This document shows positions 9,086 through 19,143 of a DNA stretch of 64,000 bases, piece after piece. The notes beneath the pieces are model-generated. The model worked only from the letters and a program-made list of their open reading frames with translations. It was not told where the DNA came from and made no database searches. Position numbers and translations under genes: made by a program. Numbering within the stretch: position 1 is the stretch's first letter; each line of letters starts with the position of its first letter. Source of the stretch: Caulobacter hibisci (GTDB lineage: Bacteria; Pseudomonadota; Alphaproteobacteria; Caulobacterales; Caulobacteraceae); contig NZ_JADWOX010000003.1 of the NCBI RefSeq assembly GCF_016135805.1, forward strand, positions 124,001 to 188,000, in the 5' to 3' direction.

Positions 9086-10432
9086 TTATGCGGCCTTGAC
9101 GAAGCGGGCCGCGAAGAAGCCGTCCTGGCCGCCTTCGCGATGGTGCGGCAGCAGGCGCAGGGTTCCGCGCGGGGTCAGGCTGGCCTCGGGGGCGCCGCCC
9201 TCGCCGGCCGCGATCGGCGACAGCGAGAACTCCGGATGGCGGGTCAGGAAGGCCTCGACCTGGGCCTCCCCCTCCTCCGGCTCCAGCGAGCAGACGCAAT
9301 AGACCATGCGGCCGCCGGGGGCGGTGCGCTGGGCGGCGCTGTCGAGCAGGGCCGACTGCACGGTCGCCAGGCTGGCGATGTCGCCAGGCCGGGCGGCCCA
9401 CAGCACGTCGGGGTGACGGCGGAAGGTGCCGGTGGCCGAGCACGGGGCGTCCAGCAGCACGGCGTCGAAGGTCCGCTCGTCGGCCCAGGTCGCGGCGTCG
9501 GCGGCGACCACCTCGGCGGTCAGGCCGATCCGCGCCAGGTTCTCGCTGACCCGCTTGAGGCGCGAGGCCGAGCGGTCGACGGCGACGACGGCGGCGCCGG
9601 TTCCGGCCAGTTGCAGAGTCTTGCCGCCAGGGGCGGCGCAGAGGTCGACGGCGGTTTCGCCCGGCTTGGCGTCCAGCAGGCGGGCCGGGATGGCGGCGGC
9701 GGCGTCCTGCACCCACCAGGTCCCGTCCTCGAAGGCGGGCCAGGCGGCCACGTCGCCGCGACGGCGGGTGCGCAGGGTGTCGCCCGGCAGGACGTCGGCC
9801 TCGATCAGTTCGGCCAGGGCCGCGACGTCGGTTCCAGGCTTCAGCGACAGGTCGGTGGCCGGCTCCTCGGCGACCACGGCGGCAAGGGCGCGGGCGTCGT
9901 CCTGGCCCCAGGCGCCGGTCCAGCGGGCGTAGAGCCACGGCGGCACCAGGGCGGCCGGATCGTCGGCGGGCGGGCCGTCGCGCAGCAGGCCGCGCAGCAC
10001 CGCATTGACCAGGCCCTTGAACGGACGGCTGGTCTTGTTGGCGCCGGCCAGCTCGACGGTCGTTGCGACGGCGGCGAAGGCCGGCACGTCGAGGAAGAAG
10101 GCCTGGGTCGCGCCCAGCCGCAGCAGGTTGCGCACGCGCGGCGGCGGCTCCTTGCTGAGCTTGGCGGCGAGCACGCGGTCCACGGGTCCCAGACGGCGCA
10201 GGGCGGCCATGGCCAAGGCGCGCGCGAAGGCGCGCTCTCGCGGCTCCAGGGCGCGGAAAGCGTTGGTCGTCGCGGCCTCGTCGAGGCCGCCGCGGCGCGA
10301 AAGGGCCGCGTCGAGTAGGGCGAGGGCCGCTTCCCGAGCGGGAAGGCCGTCGTTCAATTCCTGAGTCACCGCCCCGCCGTGCCCCGCAATGAGCCCGAGC
10401 GCAAGCCCCTTGGATGTTTGATCGACGCTCAC
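9086..10432 (-). CDS. rsmB: 16S rRNA (cytosine-C5) methyltransferase RsmB family
   Basis: SAM-dependent methyltransferase that makes m5C in 16S rRNA. The N-terminal ~150 residues form a NusB-like RNA-binding domain (REAALALLDAAL onwards). The C-terminal Rossmann domain has the SAM motif LCAAPGGKT near residue 263 and the two cysteines of RNA m5C methyltransferases, Cys331 in DAPCSATG and Cys381 in YCVCSLEPEEGE. The GTG start at 10432 gives 448 residues. An internal GTG at 10369 just before the conserved domain is an alternative, since the first 20 residues match nothing I recognise. The gene is divergent from the small ORF at 10448, with only 15 bases between starts. Confidence 0.93.
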   Translation of the reverse strand: MSVDQTSKGLALGLIAGHGGAVTQELNDGLPAREAALALLDAALSRRGGLDEAATTNAFRALEPRERAFARALAMAALRRLGPVDRVLAAKLSKEPPPRVRNLLRLGATQAFFLDVPAFAAVATTVELAGANKTSRPFKGLVNAVLRGLLRDGPPADDPAALVPPWLYARWTGAWGQDDARALAAVVAEEPATDLSLKPGTDVAALAELIEADVLPGDTLRTRRRGDVAAWPAFEDGTWWVQDAAAAIPARLLDAKPGETAVDLCAAPGGKTLQLAGTGAAVVAVDRSASRLKRVSENLARIGLTAEVVAADAATWADERTFDAVLLDAPCSATGTFRRHPDVLWAARPGDIASLATVQSALLDSAAQRTAPGGRMVYCVCSLEPEEGEAQVEAFLTRHPEFSLSPIAAGEGGAPEASLTPRGTLRLLPHHREGGQDGFFAARFVKAA

Positions 10433-10447
10433 GTGCTATGAAAGCGC

Positions 10448-10684
10448 ATGTCCGACGACCTTTCATCCCCCGTTTCCGCGCCTGAAGACCCCGAACTGGC
10501 CCGTCTCGGCGCCGCGCCCGGCAAGGATCTCAGCCCCGCCGCCCGCCGCGCCCTGGAAGAAGCCGCCGCCCGCCGCGAGGCTGAGGCGGCCGCAGCGCTG
10601 CCGCCCGAACAAGGCGGCCGCCAAGGCCTCGAGCCCACGCGCTTCGGCGACTGGGAGCGCAAGGGCGTCGCGGTGGATTTCTGA
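10448..10684 (+). CDS. DUF1674 / SdhAF4-like small protein
   Basis: A 78-residue protein ending in the family signature GLEPTRFGDWERKGVAVDF, which is characteristic of DUF1674, the bacterial relatives of eukaryotic SDHAF4 that assists flavinated SdhA during succinate dehydrogenase assembly. The first half is an Ala/Glu/Arg-rich helix. It is transcribed divergently from rsmB and converges on mscL. A composite palindromic repeat begins 5 bases after the stop. The assembly role is inferred from the family; sdh genes are not in the window. Confidence 0.85.
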   Translation: MSDDLSSPVSAPEDPELARLGAAPGKDLSPAARRALEEAAARREAEAAAALPPEQGGRQGLEPTRFGDWERKGVAVDF

Positions 10685-10689
10685 TTTCC

Positions 10690-10851
10690 CCTTCTCCCCT
10701 TGCGGGAGAAGGTGGCGCGACGCGCCGGATGAGGGGTCGCACCGACGAAAAACGCCGCGACGGCGGCCAGGCTGTCGCGGCGTCTGATTTTTGAGAGACC
10801 CCTCACCCGACCTCCCTTCGGGAGGCCACCCTCTCCCGCAAGGGGAGAGGG
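10690..10851. repeat. Composite inverted palindromic repeat, copy 1
   Basis: A direct arm (hairpin 10690-10698/10704-10712, second hairpin 10714-10726, tail GGATGAGGGGTC to 10738) and an inverted arm (10797-10851; variable hairpin 10811-10825, constant hairpin 10829-10837/10843-10851) enclose a 58-base spacer. It fills the gap between the converging DUF1674 and mscL genes and ends 1 base before the mscL stop codon. It shares its arms with the repeats at 18970 and 58784. There is no T-run, so terminator action is only possible, not shown. Confidence 0.85.
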
Positions 10852-10852
10852 C

Positions 10853-11383
10853 TCAGGCCTTCGGCTTGCGCGGGGCCGCAGGCTTCTTGGCCGCGGTCGT
10901 CTTCGGCGCGGCGGGCGCCTTCGCGGCCGGCGCGGGCTTCTCGACCGCCTGAGCCACTGCCGCCACCGCCGGCGTGGCCAGCAGGTCGCGGATCTCGGTC
11001 AGCAGCTTTTCTTCCGGGGTCGGGGCCGGCGGAGCGGCGGGAGCCGGGTCGGCAGCGTCGGCGCGGCGGATCTGGTTGACCAGCTTGACCAGCAGGAAGA
11101 CCACGGCCGCGACGATGAAGAACTGGATCAGGGTGTTGATGAAGGCGCCGTACTGGATCGCGACCTTCTCGACCGCCTCGGTGGCCGGATCCTCGGCCCG
11201 CAGCACCCATTCCAGCTTCGAGAAGTCGAGACCGCCGGTCAGCAGGCCAATCGGCGGCATGATCACCTGGTCGACCAGGCTTTTCACGATGCCGTTGAAG
11301 GCCGCGCCGATGATCACGCCGACGGCTAGGTCGATGACGTTGCCGCGGGCGATGAACTCGCGGAATTCCTTGACGATGCTCAT
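10853..11383 (-). CDS. mscL: Large-conductance mechanosensitive channel MscL with extended C-terminus
   Basis: Inner-membrane pentameric pore that opens under hypo-osmotic stress. The N-terminus [20 protein letters not shown] leads into TM1 with [16 protein letters not shown]2 is about residues 78-104 ([20 protein letters not shown]). The usual C-terminal bundle helix [12 protein letters not shown] lies at about 124-135. About 40 further residues rich in Ala, Pro and Lys (ending [13 protein letters not shown]) make the protein 176 residues instead of roughly 136, and resemble a histone H1-like tail. It stands alone on its strand between ihfB and a repeat. Confidence 0.96.
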   Translation of the reverse strand: MSIVKEFREFIARGNVIDLAVGVIIGAAFNGIVKSLVDQVIMPPIGLLTGGLDFSKLEWVLRAEDPATEAVEKVAIQYGAFINTLIQFFIVAAVVFLLVKLVNQIRRADAADPAPAAPPAPTPEEKLLTEIRDLLATPAVAAVAQAVEKPAPAAKAPAAPKTTAAKKPAAPRKPKA

Positions 11384-11489
11384 ACGCTCTTCCTCGCGCC
11401 TGCTCCCGGGGCTTACCGGAACGCCGAAAGGCTGAGCCGGTTCGCCGCCCTGGGCAAGCGATAGGCGGGCAAGAGAGTCGGGAAGCCGA

Positions 11490-11771
11490 CTACTCGGCGT
11501 TCAGGCGCGCGCGCAGTTCCTTGCCGCTCTTGAAGAACGGAACGTGCTTGGCGCGGACGTCGACGGTCTCGCCGGTGCGCGGGTTACGGCCGGCGCGGGC
11601 CGGGCGCGAACGGACCGACAGGGCCCCGAAGCCGCGCAGTTCCACGCGGCCGCCGCTTTCGAGCGCGCCGATCATGCGCTCGAGGATCACGCCCACGACG
11701 CGCTCGACATCCTTCTGCGTCAGGTGCGGGTTTTCGTTCGCGAGCCTGGCGATAAGTTCAGACTTGATCAT
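11490..11771 (-). CDS. ihfB: Integration host factor subunit beta
   Basis: DNA-bending protein that pairs with IHF-alpha. At 93 residues, [19 protein letters not shown] is the dimerisation part, [15 protein letters not shown] the core strand, and RNPRTGETV the arm containing the intercalating proline. The C-terminal [13 protein letters not shown] matches the beta subunit. In Caulobacter IHF assists flagellar and other sigma54-dependent promoters. It lies directly downstream of the DUF3857 gene on the same strand (86-base gap), and aroA-cmk-rpsA is further upstream. Confidence 0.96.
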   Translation of the reverse strand: MIKSELIARLANENPHLTQKDVERVVGVILERMIGALESGGRVELRGFGALSVRSRPARAGRNPRTGETVDVRAKHVPFFKSGKELRARLNAE

Positions 11772-11857
11772 CGATATCCCCTGCGCCGAGGGAGCGGCGC
11801 GCCGCGACCTTTGCCCAAGCCCACCGCAATCTTCAAGGAAAAGGTTGCGATCAATTC

Positions 11858-13831
11858 CTAGAGACCCTTCGGCGCCCGGACGATCCGCGTTTCGGCGGCG
11901 GCCTTGCGAATGGCGGCGTTGGCGGCCTCGACAGAGGCGAGCGGCAGTTCACGCGCCTCGACGCGGGTGACGATCTCGAACCGCGCCACACCATCGACGA
12001 TGCGGCTCGACTTCGTCACCCGGGCGCCGGTGGCGGTGTCGTCGCCGGCCCCGCCCTTGACGCTGAAGCCCTCGCCCTTGGCCGGCAGCACCACCTCGAC
12101 CAGCGAGCGGCTGTAGAAGGGATAGCGCAGGGCGTAGGGCGCGTCGTCGTTGGGACCTTTCTCGCGGCGGGGAAAGGCGGACTGGAGCTCGGGCGGATCG
12201 AGACGGAACTCCCGAACGCCAAGGTCGTCGTTCAGCCGCCATTCGGGCGTGGCGGTTCCCGTCATGGTCACGCGCAGAACCCCGTCGTCGTCGCGCGCCC
12301 ACTGGACGGTATCGAGGGTGATCCAGCTACGGGTCTTGGTGACGCCCTCCTTCAACATCGTTTCGGCCTCGGCGCGGGGCGCGGCCTCCAGAATGCGACT
12401 GAAGCCGCGCGCCGTTTCATCGCGCATCACCAGGTCGAAACGCACCGGCGCCGGCTTGTCGAGGCCGCCGGACACATCCAGGCGGAAGAGGGTTTCGTTC
12501 GACGCCTCGGCAAGCGGCGGCAGGTCGATCGGCTCCAGATCCGCGCCCGCGGTCCTCAGCGGCAAAGCCCACTGGAACGACGGCGGGCGCAGCCGGTCGA
12601 GGCCGCCCCGGTCGCCCGAACGCACGCCGTCGAGCCAGTAGCTCTTGCCGCCGATGCGGGCGCGCACGATGACGTGGTTGAACTGCGCCGCGGCGGGCAC
12701 GCGCTCGTCCAGGCCGTCGCCGCCGCTCGCGTGGACCAGGGTCGGCTCGGCCTCGACGCCCAGCTCCCGCAGCAGGGCCAGCAGCAGGACGGTCTTGGCC
12801 TTGCAGTCGCCAAAGCGCCGGGTCCAGGTCTCGTCGGCCGGGGCGGGCTGGTAGCCGCCGTCGCCCATGCTGAGCGCCAGGTAGCGGATCTTGTCCTCGA
12901 CCAACTGAAGGGCGGCGAACGCCCGAACCTTGGGATCCTGGCTCTGGCCGGCGATGCGGGCGGCCTCGGCGCGCACCGGCGAGGCCGGCGCCAGCTCGGC
13001 GGCCTTGGCGTAGAGCGGGGCCATTCGCCGCGACAGCTCCGCCCAGTCGGCATAGGTGGAGGCCTGCAGCTCGCCCACCCGCTGGAAGCGGATCGGAGCG
13101 CCGGCGGGGCGCCTCGGCGTCTCGATATCGGTCACATCGACGCTCAGGCGCGTAACGTCGCCGACCTTGGCGACGACGGGCTGGGGAAAGCCCGCTGAGG
13201 CCTTCCAGGTCACCGGCGTGTCCCGCGACCATTCCAGGCGCACGCGATAGCGACCGACCTTGCCGGCCCAGCCCATGCGCTCGAAATCGTGGACGCGATT
13301 GTCGAGCAGCGGCTCGCTGCGTTCGATGGTGTAGGCCCAGTCGATCACGTCGCCGACCCGCAGGTCCTTGACCTGGATGCTGGCGGTCAGCCGCCCGTCG
13401 AGCGCGGCCCGTTCCAGATTGGTTTCGCGGCGGATCACCAGCACGTCCTTGCCGCCCTGCAGCAGGTCGATGACCTGGTCGCCCCGGTGGATGGCCAGGG
13501 TGTGCAGCGTGACGCGCTCGTGGGTCGGGCTCCAGGCCAGAGAGAACGACCCGGCAGCGGACAGACCCTCGGGCTTCACGATACGCGAGACCCGACGGTT
13601 GTAGTAGGTCGCGCCAGAGCGATCGAGCCGGCTCTGGTTGTCGTCGAGCAGCCGCTGGACAATGGGCGCTTCGGGCCCGGGCGCGACCGCGGGGATCGGC
13701 GCGATATCGACCCACTTGGCGGGAGGCGCGTAAAGCGGGGCGTCGGCCGCCGCGGCCTGACCGACCAACGGACCCGCCCACAGGGCGGCCGCGACCAGCG
13801 CGGACGCCGCAAACGCCGTAATCCTGAACAT
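11858..13831 (-). CDS. DUF3857 and transglutaminase-like domain exported protein
   Basis: A 657-residue protein with an N-terminal signal peptide ([20 protein letters not shown], cleavage near AAAADA). The N-terminal region is DUF3857-like ([22 protein letters not shown] and IDWAYTIE). A transglutaminase core follows with the catalytic Cys in [19 protein letters not shown], and a His/Asp pair in [21 protein letters not shown] beta-rich C-terminal domain completes it. The arrangement is common in proteobacterial periplasmic proteins of unknown substrate; protease or peptide-processing activity is possible. It is separated from rpsA by a strong terminator, so it has its own promoter. Confidence 0.85.
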   Translation of the reverse strand: MFRITAFAASALVAAALWAGPLVGQAAAADAPLYAPPAKWVDIAPIPAVAPGPEAPIVQRLLDDNQSRLDRSGATYYNRRVSRIVKPEGLSAAGSFSLAWSPTHERVTLHTLAIHRGDQVIDLLQGGKDVLVIRRETNLERAALDGRLTASIQVKDLRVGDVIDWAYTIERSEPLLDNRVHDFERMGWAGKVGRYRVRLEWSRDTPVTWKASAGFPQPVVAKVGDVTRLSVDVTDIETPRRPAGAPIRFQRVGELQASTYADWAELSRRMAPLYAKAAELAPASPVRAEAARIAGQSQDPKVRAFAALQLVEDKIRYLALSMGDGGYQPAPADETWTRRFGDCKAKTVLLLALLRELGVEAEPTLVHASGGDGLDERVPAAAQFNHVIVRARIGGKSYWLDGVRSGDRGGLDRLRPPSFQWALPLRTAGADLEPIDLPPLAEASNETLFRLDVSGGLDKPAPVRFDLVMRDETARGFSRILEAAPRAEAETMLKEGVTKTRSWITLDTVQWARDDDGVLRVTMTGTATPEWRLNDDLGVREFRLDPPELQSAFPRREKGPNDDAPYALRYPFYSRSLVEVVLPAKGEGFSVKGGAGDDTATGARVTKSSRIVDGVARFEIVTRVEARELPLASVEAANAAIRKAAAETRIVRAPKGL

Positions 13832-13901
13832 GACGCCCCCGCACCGCTACGCCTACAAGCGCGACCATACAATCTCAGGGCGCATAGCCAAGTCTGCACG
13901 C

Positions 13902-13938
13902 AAAAGAAAAACGGCGGCCGGATCACTCCGGCCGCCGC
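13902..13938 (-). terminator. Terminator of rpsA (aroA-cmk-rpsA operon)
   Basis: On the minus strand, downstream of the rpsA stop at 13971, a 10-bp perfect stem (13937-13928 with 13921-13912) is followed by a T-rich stretch with a single interruption, 13911-13903. Confidence 0.9.
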
Positions 13939-13970
13939 CTGTCTTTCAGCTAAAGCCGTGAGGCTGAAGC

Positions 13971-15683
<1,713 letters not shown>

Positions 15684-15816
15684 GCTGATCTTTGGTCTCT
15701 GGGTTGTGGGAAGCCCTTGGGTGAGCGCCGTCCAGACGACGGTTCTCGGGATTCCGGGTGAAATGATTTTTGATGCGATCCGGCGCTTCCAAAGCGGCGG
15801 CGAGGCGGGCGTTAGA

Positions 15817-16467
15817 TTAGCCCTTGGGGTTTCCCCACCGGGCGCGCGCCGTCTCGACGATGCGGAGAGCCGCATCGAAGGCCAGGGGTATAGTCATTTC
15901 CGACGTATCAAGCAAGGTCGCGTCCTCGGCCTGGGCCATGGGCGCGTCCTTGCGGCCGCCGTCGCGCTCGTCGCGCTTGCGGATGTCGGCCAGGATCTCT
16001 TCGAACGAGACGGTTTCGCCCTGGCCGGTCAGCTGTTTCCAGCGGCGATCGGCGCGGACTTCGGGGCTGGCCGTGACGTAGAGCTTGGCCGGCGCTTCGG
16101 GGGCGATCACCGTGCCGATGTCGCGCCCGTCCAGCACCGCCCCACCCTCTTGGCCGGCGAAAGCCCGCTGCAGGTCGAACAGGGCCGCGCGCACGCCGGG
16201 GTGGACGGCCACGCGGCTGGCGGCCTCGCCGGCGGCGCGGGTGCGCACCTCGGGGCGTTCCAGTTCGGCCAGATCCAGACCCCGGGCCGAGACCTCGGCG
16301 GCCGCGGCGTCGTCGAGATCGCCGCCGGCGTCCAGCAGCCTCACCCCGACCGCCCGATACAGCAGGCCGGTGTCCAGCATCGGCAGGCCATAATGGGCGG
16401 CCAGGCGCGAGGCGATGGTGCCCTTGCCGGACGCGGCGGGGCCGTCGACGGCGATCACGAAGCCCAT
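15817..16467 (-). CDS. cmk: Cytidylate kinase
   Basis: Phosphorylates CMP and dCMP with ATP. It has 216 residues with the P-loop GPAASGKGT at about residues 8-16, LDTGLLYRAVGVRLLDAG for substrate binding, VLDGRDIGTVIAPEAPAKLYV at mid-protein, and the lid RKRDERDGGRKDAPM. It starts 4 bases after the aroA stop, so the two are co-transcribed; the aroA-cmk-rpsA order is widespread in proteobacteria. Confidence 0.97.
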   Translation of the reverse strand: MGFVIAVDGPAASGKGTIASRLAAHYGLPMLDTGLLYRAVGVRLLDAGGDLDDAAAAEVSARGLDLAELERPEVRTRAAGEAASRVAVHPGVRAALFDLQRAFAGQEGGAVLDGRDIGTVIAPEAPAKLYVTASPEVRADRRWKQLTGQGETVSFEEILADIRKRDERDGGRKDAPMAQAEDATLLDTSEMTIPLAFDAALRIVETARARWGNPKG

Positions 16468-16471
16468 GGGA

Positions 16472-17800
16472 TCAGGCCTCGACGATCGAGCCGCCCAGGC
16501 CCGTCATCAGCGACACGAAGCCGGGGAAGCTGGTGGCGATCATGCCCGGCTCGTCGATCTCGACCGGCTCCTGGGCCGCCATGCCGAGGATCAGGTGGCT
16601 CATGGCGATGCGGTGATCGCCGTGGGTGATCACCTTGCCGCCGCCGCGCACCGGGTGGTTGCCGCCCTTGGTCCCAACCACGGTCATGCCCTCGGGCTCT
16701 TCCTCGACGGTGACGCCGCAGGCCGTCAGGCCCGCCGCGGTCAGGGCGATGCGGTCGCTTTCCTTGACCCGCATCTCGCCGATGCCGCGCATGACGGTCG
16801 GCCCGTCGGCGAAGGCAGCGGCCACGGCCAGGATCGGATATTCGTCGATCATCGCCGGAGCGCGTTCGGGCGGCACGACCACGCCCTTCAGCTGCGAGTG
16901 GCGGGCGGTGATGTCGCCGACCTCCTCGCCGCTCTCGACGCGGACGTTCGAGATCACCAGGTCCGCGCCCATCTCCTGCAGCGTCGTGAAGAGGCCCGTG
17001 CGCAGCACGTTGAGCATCACGCCCTCGACGGTCACTTCCGAGCCTGGGACGATCAGGGCCGCGACCAGCGGGAAGGCGGCTGAGGACGGATCGCCCGGCA
17101 CCTGCACGTGCGTGCCCTTCAGCTTCTGCCCTTCCGGCAGACGCACGTGGCGGACGTTGTTTTTATCCTCGACGATCACTTCGGCGCCGAAGGCGCGCAG
17201 CATGCGCTCGGTGTGGTCGCGGGTGGCTTCCGGCTCGATCACCTCGACGCCGCCCTCGGCGTGCAGGCCGGCCAGCAGCACGGCCGACTTCACCTGGGCC
17301 GAGGCCATGGGCAGGGTGTAGACGAGGCCGCGCAGGCTCCCGCCCTTCAGGGTCAGGGGCAGGCGGCCCTTGTCGCGGCCGAGCCAGGTCGCGCCCATGC
17401 GGGCCAGCGGATCCAGCACCCGGCCCATGGGGCGGCCACGCAGGCTGCTGTCGCCGGTGAAGGTTGCGCACATCGCAAAGCCCGCCGCCGCGCCCATGAT
17501 CAGGCGCACGCCGGTGCCGGCGTTGCCGCAGTCGACCACGTCGGAAGGCTCGGCGAAGCCGCCCTTGCCCTCGACGCGCCAGCGGCCGACGCCTTCCTGT
17601 TCGACGCGCGCGCCAAAGGCCTGCATCGCCCGGGCCGTGGCCAGGACGTCGTCGCCTTCCAGCAGCCCTTCGATCGTGGTGGTCCCTGTCGCCAGGGCCC
17701 CGAGGATCATCGAACGGTGCGAAATGGACTTGTCGCCAGGCGCCCGAACCGTACCGCGAAGGGCTCCGCCGGGGGTGCTCTTCAATCCAGCCGTCGTCAT
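16472..17800 (-). CDS. aroA: 3-phosphoshikimate 1-carboxyvinyltransferase (EPSP synthase)
   Basis: Sixth step of the shikimate pathway: transfers enolpyruvate from PEP to shikimate 3-phosphate. Motifs are [17 protein letters not shown] at the N-terminus, [14 protein letters not shown] for PEP binding, [36 protein letters not shown] and [13 protein letters not shown]. The GDK, SAQVK and RDHTE signatures are those of class II enzymes, a class often less glyphosate-sensitive. The ATG at 17800 ([16 protein letters not shown]) has AAGGAG about 11 bases before it; an ATG 8 codons upstream at 17824 is the alternative. It heads the operon with cmk and rpsA. Confidence 0.97.
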   Translation of the reverse strand: MTTAGLKSTPGGALRGTVRAPGDKSISHRSMILGALATGTTTIEGLLEGDDVLATARAMQAFGARVEQEGVGRWRVEGKGGFAEPSDVVDCGNAGTGVRLIMGAAAGFAMCATFTGDSSLRGRPMGRVLDPLARMGATWLGRDKGRLPLTLKGGSLRGLVYTLPMASAQVKSAVLLAGLHAEGGVEVIEPEATRDHTERMLRAFGAEVIVEDKNNVRHVRLPEGQKLKGTHVQVPGDPSSAAFPLVAALIVPGSEVTVEGVMLNVLRTGLFTTLQEMGADLVISNVRVESGEEVGDITARHSQLKGVVVPPERAPAMIDEYPILAVAAAFADGPTVMRGIGEMRVKESDRIALTAAGLTACGVTVEEEPEGMTVVGTKGGNHPVRGGGKVITHGDHRIAMSHLILGMAAQEPVEIDEPGMIATSFPGFVSLMTGLGGSIVEA

Positions 17801-17917
17801 GCCGAAACCGGCTCCTTGCAACATAGGTGTTTCGCGAAGGGGTTTGCTTTTGACAGCGGCCCTTCGTCATGGCAAGTCAGCCGCCGCTTTTCCCATCAGG
17901 ATCAAAGGGTCGCCACC

Positions 17918-18391
17918 TTGGCAAATCCCGACTTGGGCGCAAAACAAATCTGCCCCAGCTGCCAGTCGAAGTTCTACGACCTCAACCGCCGTCCGGCCGT
18001 CTGCCCCAAATGTGGTGAGCAGTTCGATCCGGAAGAGGCGCTGAAGTCCCGCCGTGTGCGCGCCCGCGCCATCACGCCGGACTATGACGCCGAGGACGAG
18101 AAGGAAGTCGTCGCGCCCAAGGAGCCGGACGGCTTCGAGGACGAGGTCGACGAGACCCCGGAAATCGACGAGGCCGTCGAGGCCGACGTCGTCGAGACCG
18201 ATGACGAGGACGGCGATCCGACGGCGGCTCCGGCCCCGGGCGGCGACGACCTGGGCGTCGACTTCGCCGAGGACGAAGACCTGGCCGAAGACGAAGCCGA
18301 CGACGTTCCGTTCCTGGAGGACGAGGACGACGACGACGATCTCGGCGACGAGATCGAAGGTCTCCCGGACGGCGACGACGACGACCGGTAA
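17918..18391 (+). CDS. TIGR02300 family protein: zinc ribbon plus acidic tail (FYDLN protein)
   Basis: A 157-residue protein. The first 35 residues form a zinc ribbon with Cys12, Cys15, Cys29 and Cys32 around the family signature SKFYDLNRRPAVCPKCG. The rest is a very acidic, Asp/Glu-rich, probably disordered tail. The frame is open far upstream, but homology begins at the TTG at 17918 (reading ANPDLGAKQICPSC), with AAGGG about 9 bases ahead. The family is restricted to alphaproteobacteria and its function is unknown; RNA polymerase or nucleic-acid association would fit a zinc ribbon with acidic tail but is only a guess. It diverges from aroA. Confidence 0.86.
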   Translation: MANPDLGAKQICPSCQSKFYDLNRRPAVCPKCGEQFDPEEALKSRRVRARAITPDYDAEDEKEVVAPKEPDGFEDEVDETPEIDEAVEADVVETDDEDGDPTAAPAPGGDDLGVDFAEDEDLAEDEADDVPFLEDEDDDDDLGDEIEGLPDGDDDDR

Positions 18392-18402
18392 GATCGAATG
18401 CG

Positions 18403-18433
18403 CCGGGGTCGGAGCGATCCGACCCCGGGTTTT
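18403..18433 (+). terminator. Terminator of the FYDLN protein gene
   Basis: A perfect 11-bp stem (18403-18413 with 18418-18428), a GCGA loop and TTTT at 18430-18433. Confidence 0.92.
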
Positions 18434-18485
18434 CGGGTTCTCCACAGCGTTTCGTCGCACCCCGAAAAAAAGTGCGCCGAGGGGG

Positions 18486-18513
18486 TTGATCCCGGAAAAT
18501 CCTCGGCATAGGT
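18486..18513 (+). promoter_or_regulatory. Candidate promoter of first tRNA-Ala
   Basis: TTGATC (18486-18491), a 15-base spacer and CATAGG (18507-18512) followed by TTCCGCGCC. The same elements with the same spacing recur before the second tRNA, 276 bases downstream. Confidence 0.6.
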
Positions 18514-18602
18514 TCCGCGCCTCTTCGGGGGACAGGCACTCGGAACCGTCGAAGAGACTAAGGAATTCAAGAGACAGTCTTCGCGACTTTCTTTCGAACC
18601 TT

Positions 18603-18678
18603 GGGGCTATAGCTCAGCTGGTAGAGCGCTTGAATGGCATTCAAGAGGTCAGCGGTTCGACTCCGCTTAGCTCCACCA
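18603..18678 (+). tRNA. tRNA-Ala (anticodon GGC), copy 1
   Basis: 76 bases with encoded CCA. The acceptor stem GGGGCTA pairs with TAGCTCC (one G-U). D-arm GCTCAGCTGGTAGAGC; anticodon stem CTTGA/TCAAG with loop ATGGCAT, giving anticodon GGC, which reads GCC and GCU. T-arm AGCGGTTCGACTCCGCT. It is identical to the copy at 18845. Confidence 0.96.
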
Positions 18679-18680
18679 AG

Positions 18681-18717
18681 ACGGCCGCTTCCCTAAAGGG
18701 AGCGGCCGTTTCCATTT
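18681..18717 (+). terminator. Terminator after tRNA-Ala copy 1
   Basis: A stem of ACGGCCGCTTCCC with GGGAGCGGCCGT (one bulge) and loop TAAA, followed by the T-rich TTTCCATTT. The sequence is identical to that after copy 2. Confidence 0.8.
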
Positions 18718-18761
18718 CCGGACCCTTCCTGAAAACTTGCGCCCAGCCTGTTGGATGGGGG

Positions 18762-18789
18762 TTGATCCGCAAGATCGACCGTCATAGGT
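18762..18789 (+). promoter_or_regulatory. Candidate promoter of second tRNA-Ala
   Basis: TTGATC (18762-18767), a 15-base spacer and CATAGG (18783-18788), then TTCCGCGCC, matching the first tRNA promoter. The leader to the tRNA is 34 bases shorter than in copy 1. Confidence 0.6.
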
Positions 18790-18844
18790 TCCGCGCCTTC
18801 CCGGGGCGACCACCCGGGAGACCAAGGCCTTTTCGAAGCGCCTC

Positions 18845-18920
18845 GGGGCTATAGCTCAGCTGGTAGAGCGCTTGAATGGCATTCAAGAGGTCAGCGGTTC
18901 GACTCCGCTTAGCTCCACCA
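18845..18920 (+). tRNA. tRNA-Ala (anticodon GGC), copy 2
   Basis: Same 76 bases as the first copy, 242 bases downstream. Promoter motif, tRNA and 3' terminator are all duplicated, while the sequence between them has diverged. Two copies probably raise supply of the abundant GCC-reading tRNA in this GC-rich genome. Confidence 0.96.
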
Positions 18921-18922
18921 AG

Positions 18923-18959
18923 ACGGCCGCTTCCCTAAAGGGAGCGGCCGTTTCCATTT
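18923..18959 (+). terminator. Terminator after tRNA-Ala copy 2
   Basis: The same bulged 12-bp GC stem with TAAA loop and T-rich tail as after copy 1. Confidence 0.8.
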
Positions 18960-18969
18960 CCGCAGGGGC

Positions 18970-19133
18970 CCTTCTCCCCTTGCGGGAGAAGGTGTCATCC
19001 GCAGGATGACGGATGAGGGGTCTCTCAGATCTGAGCCGCCTCACCCAAGCCGATCCGCCTTCGCGGCGGACAAGCCTTTCGACCCCTCATCCGACCGCCT
19101 TCGGCGGCCACCTTCTCCCGTAAGGGGAGAAGG
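18970..19133. repeat. Composite inverted palindromic repeat, copy 2
   Basis: The direct arm has its constant hairpin at 18970-18978/18984-18992, variable hairpin GTCATCC-GCA-GGATGAC at 18994-19010, and tail to 19022. The inverted arm is 19081-19133, with variable hairpin 19095-19107 and constant hairpin 19111-19119/19125-19133. The spacer is 58 bases. The tails (19011-19022 and 19081-19092) are perfectly complementary. It lies between the converging tRNA-Ala and aminotransferase genes. Confidence 0.85.
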
Positions 19134-19143
19134 ACGGCAAATC

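Noticed and set aside
15684..15875. N-terminal extension of ribosomal protein S1
   Set aside because: The frame is open but the added residues are not S1-like and overlap cmk; MADDMSF matches the family start.
18679..18962. Attachment site for an integrated element at the duplicated tRNA-Ala 3' end
   Set aside because: The duplication includes promoter and whole tRNA, and no integrase or foreign gene lies between the copies; it is a tandem gene duplication.
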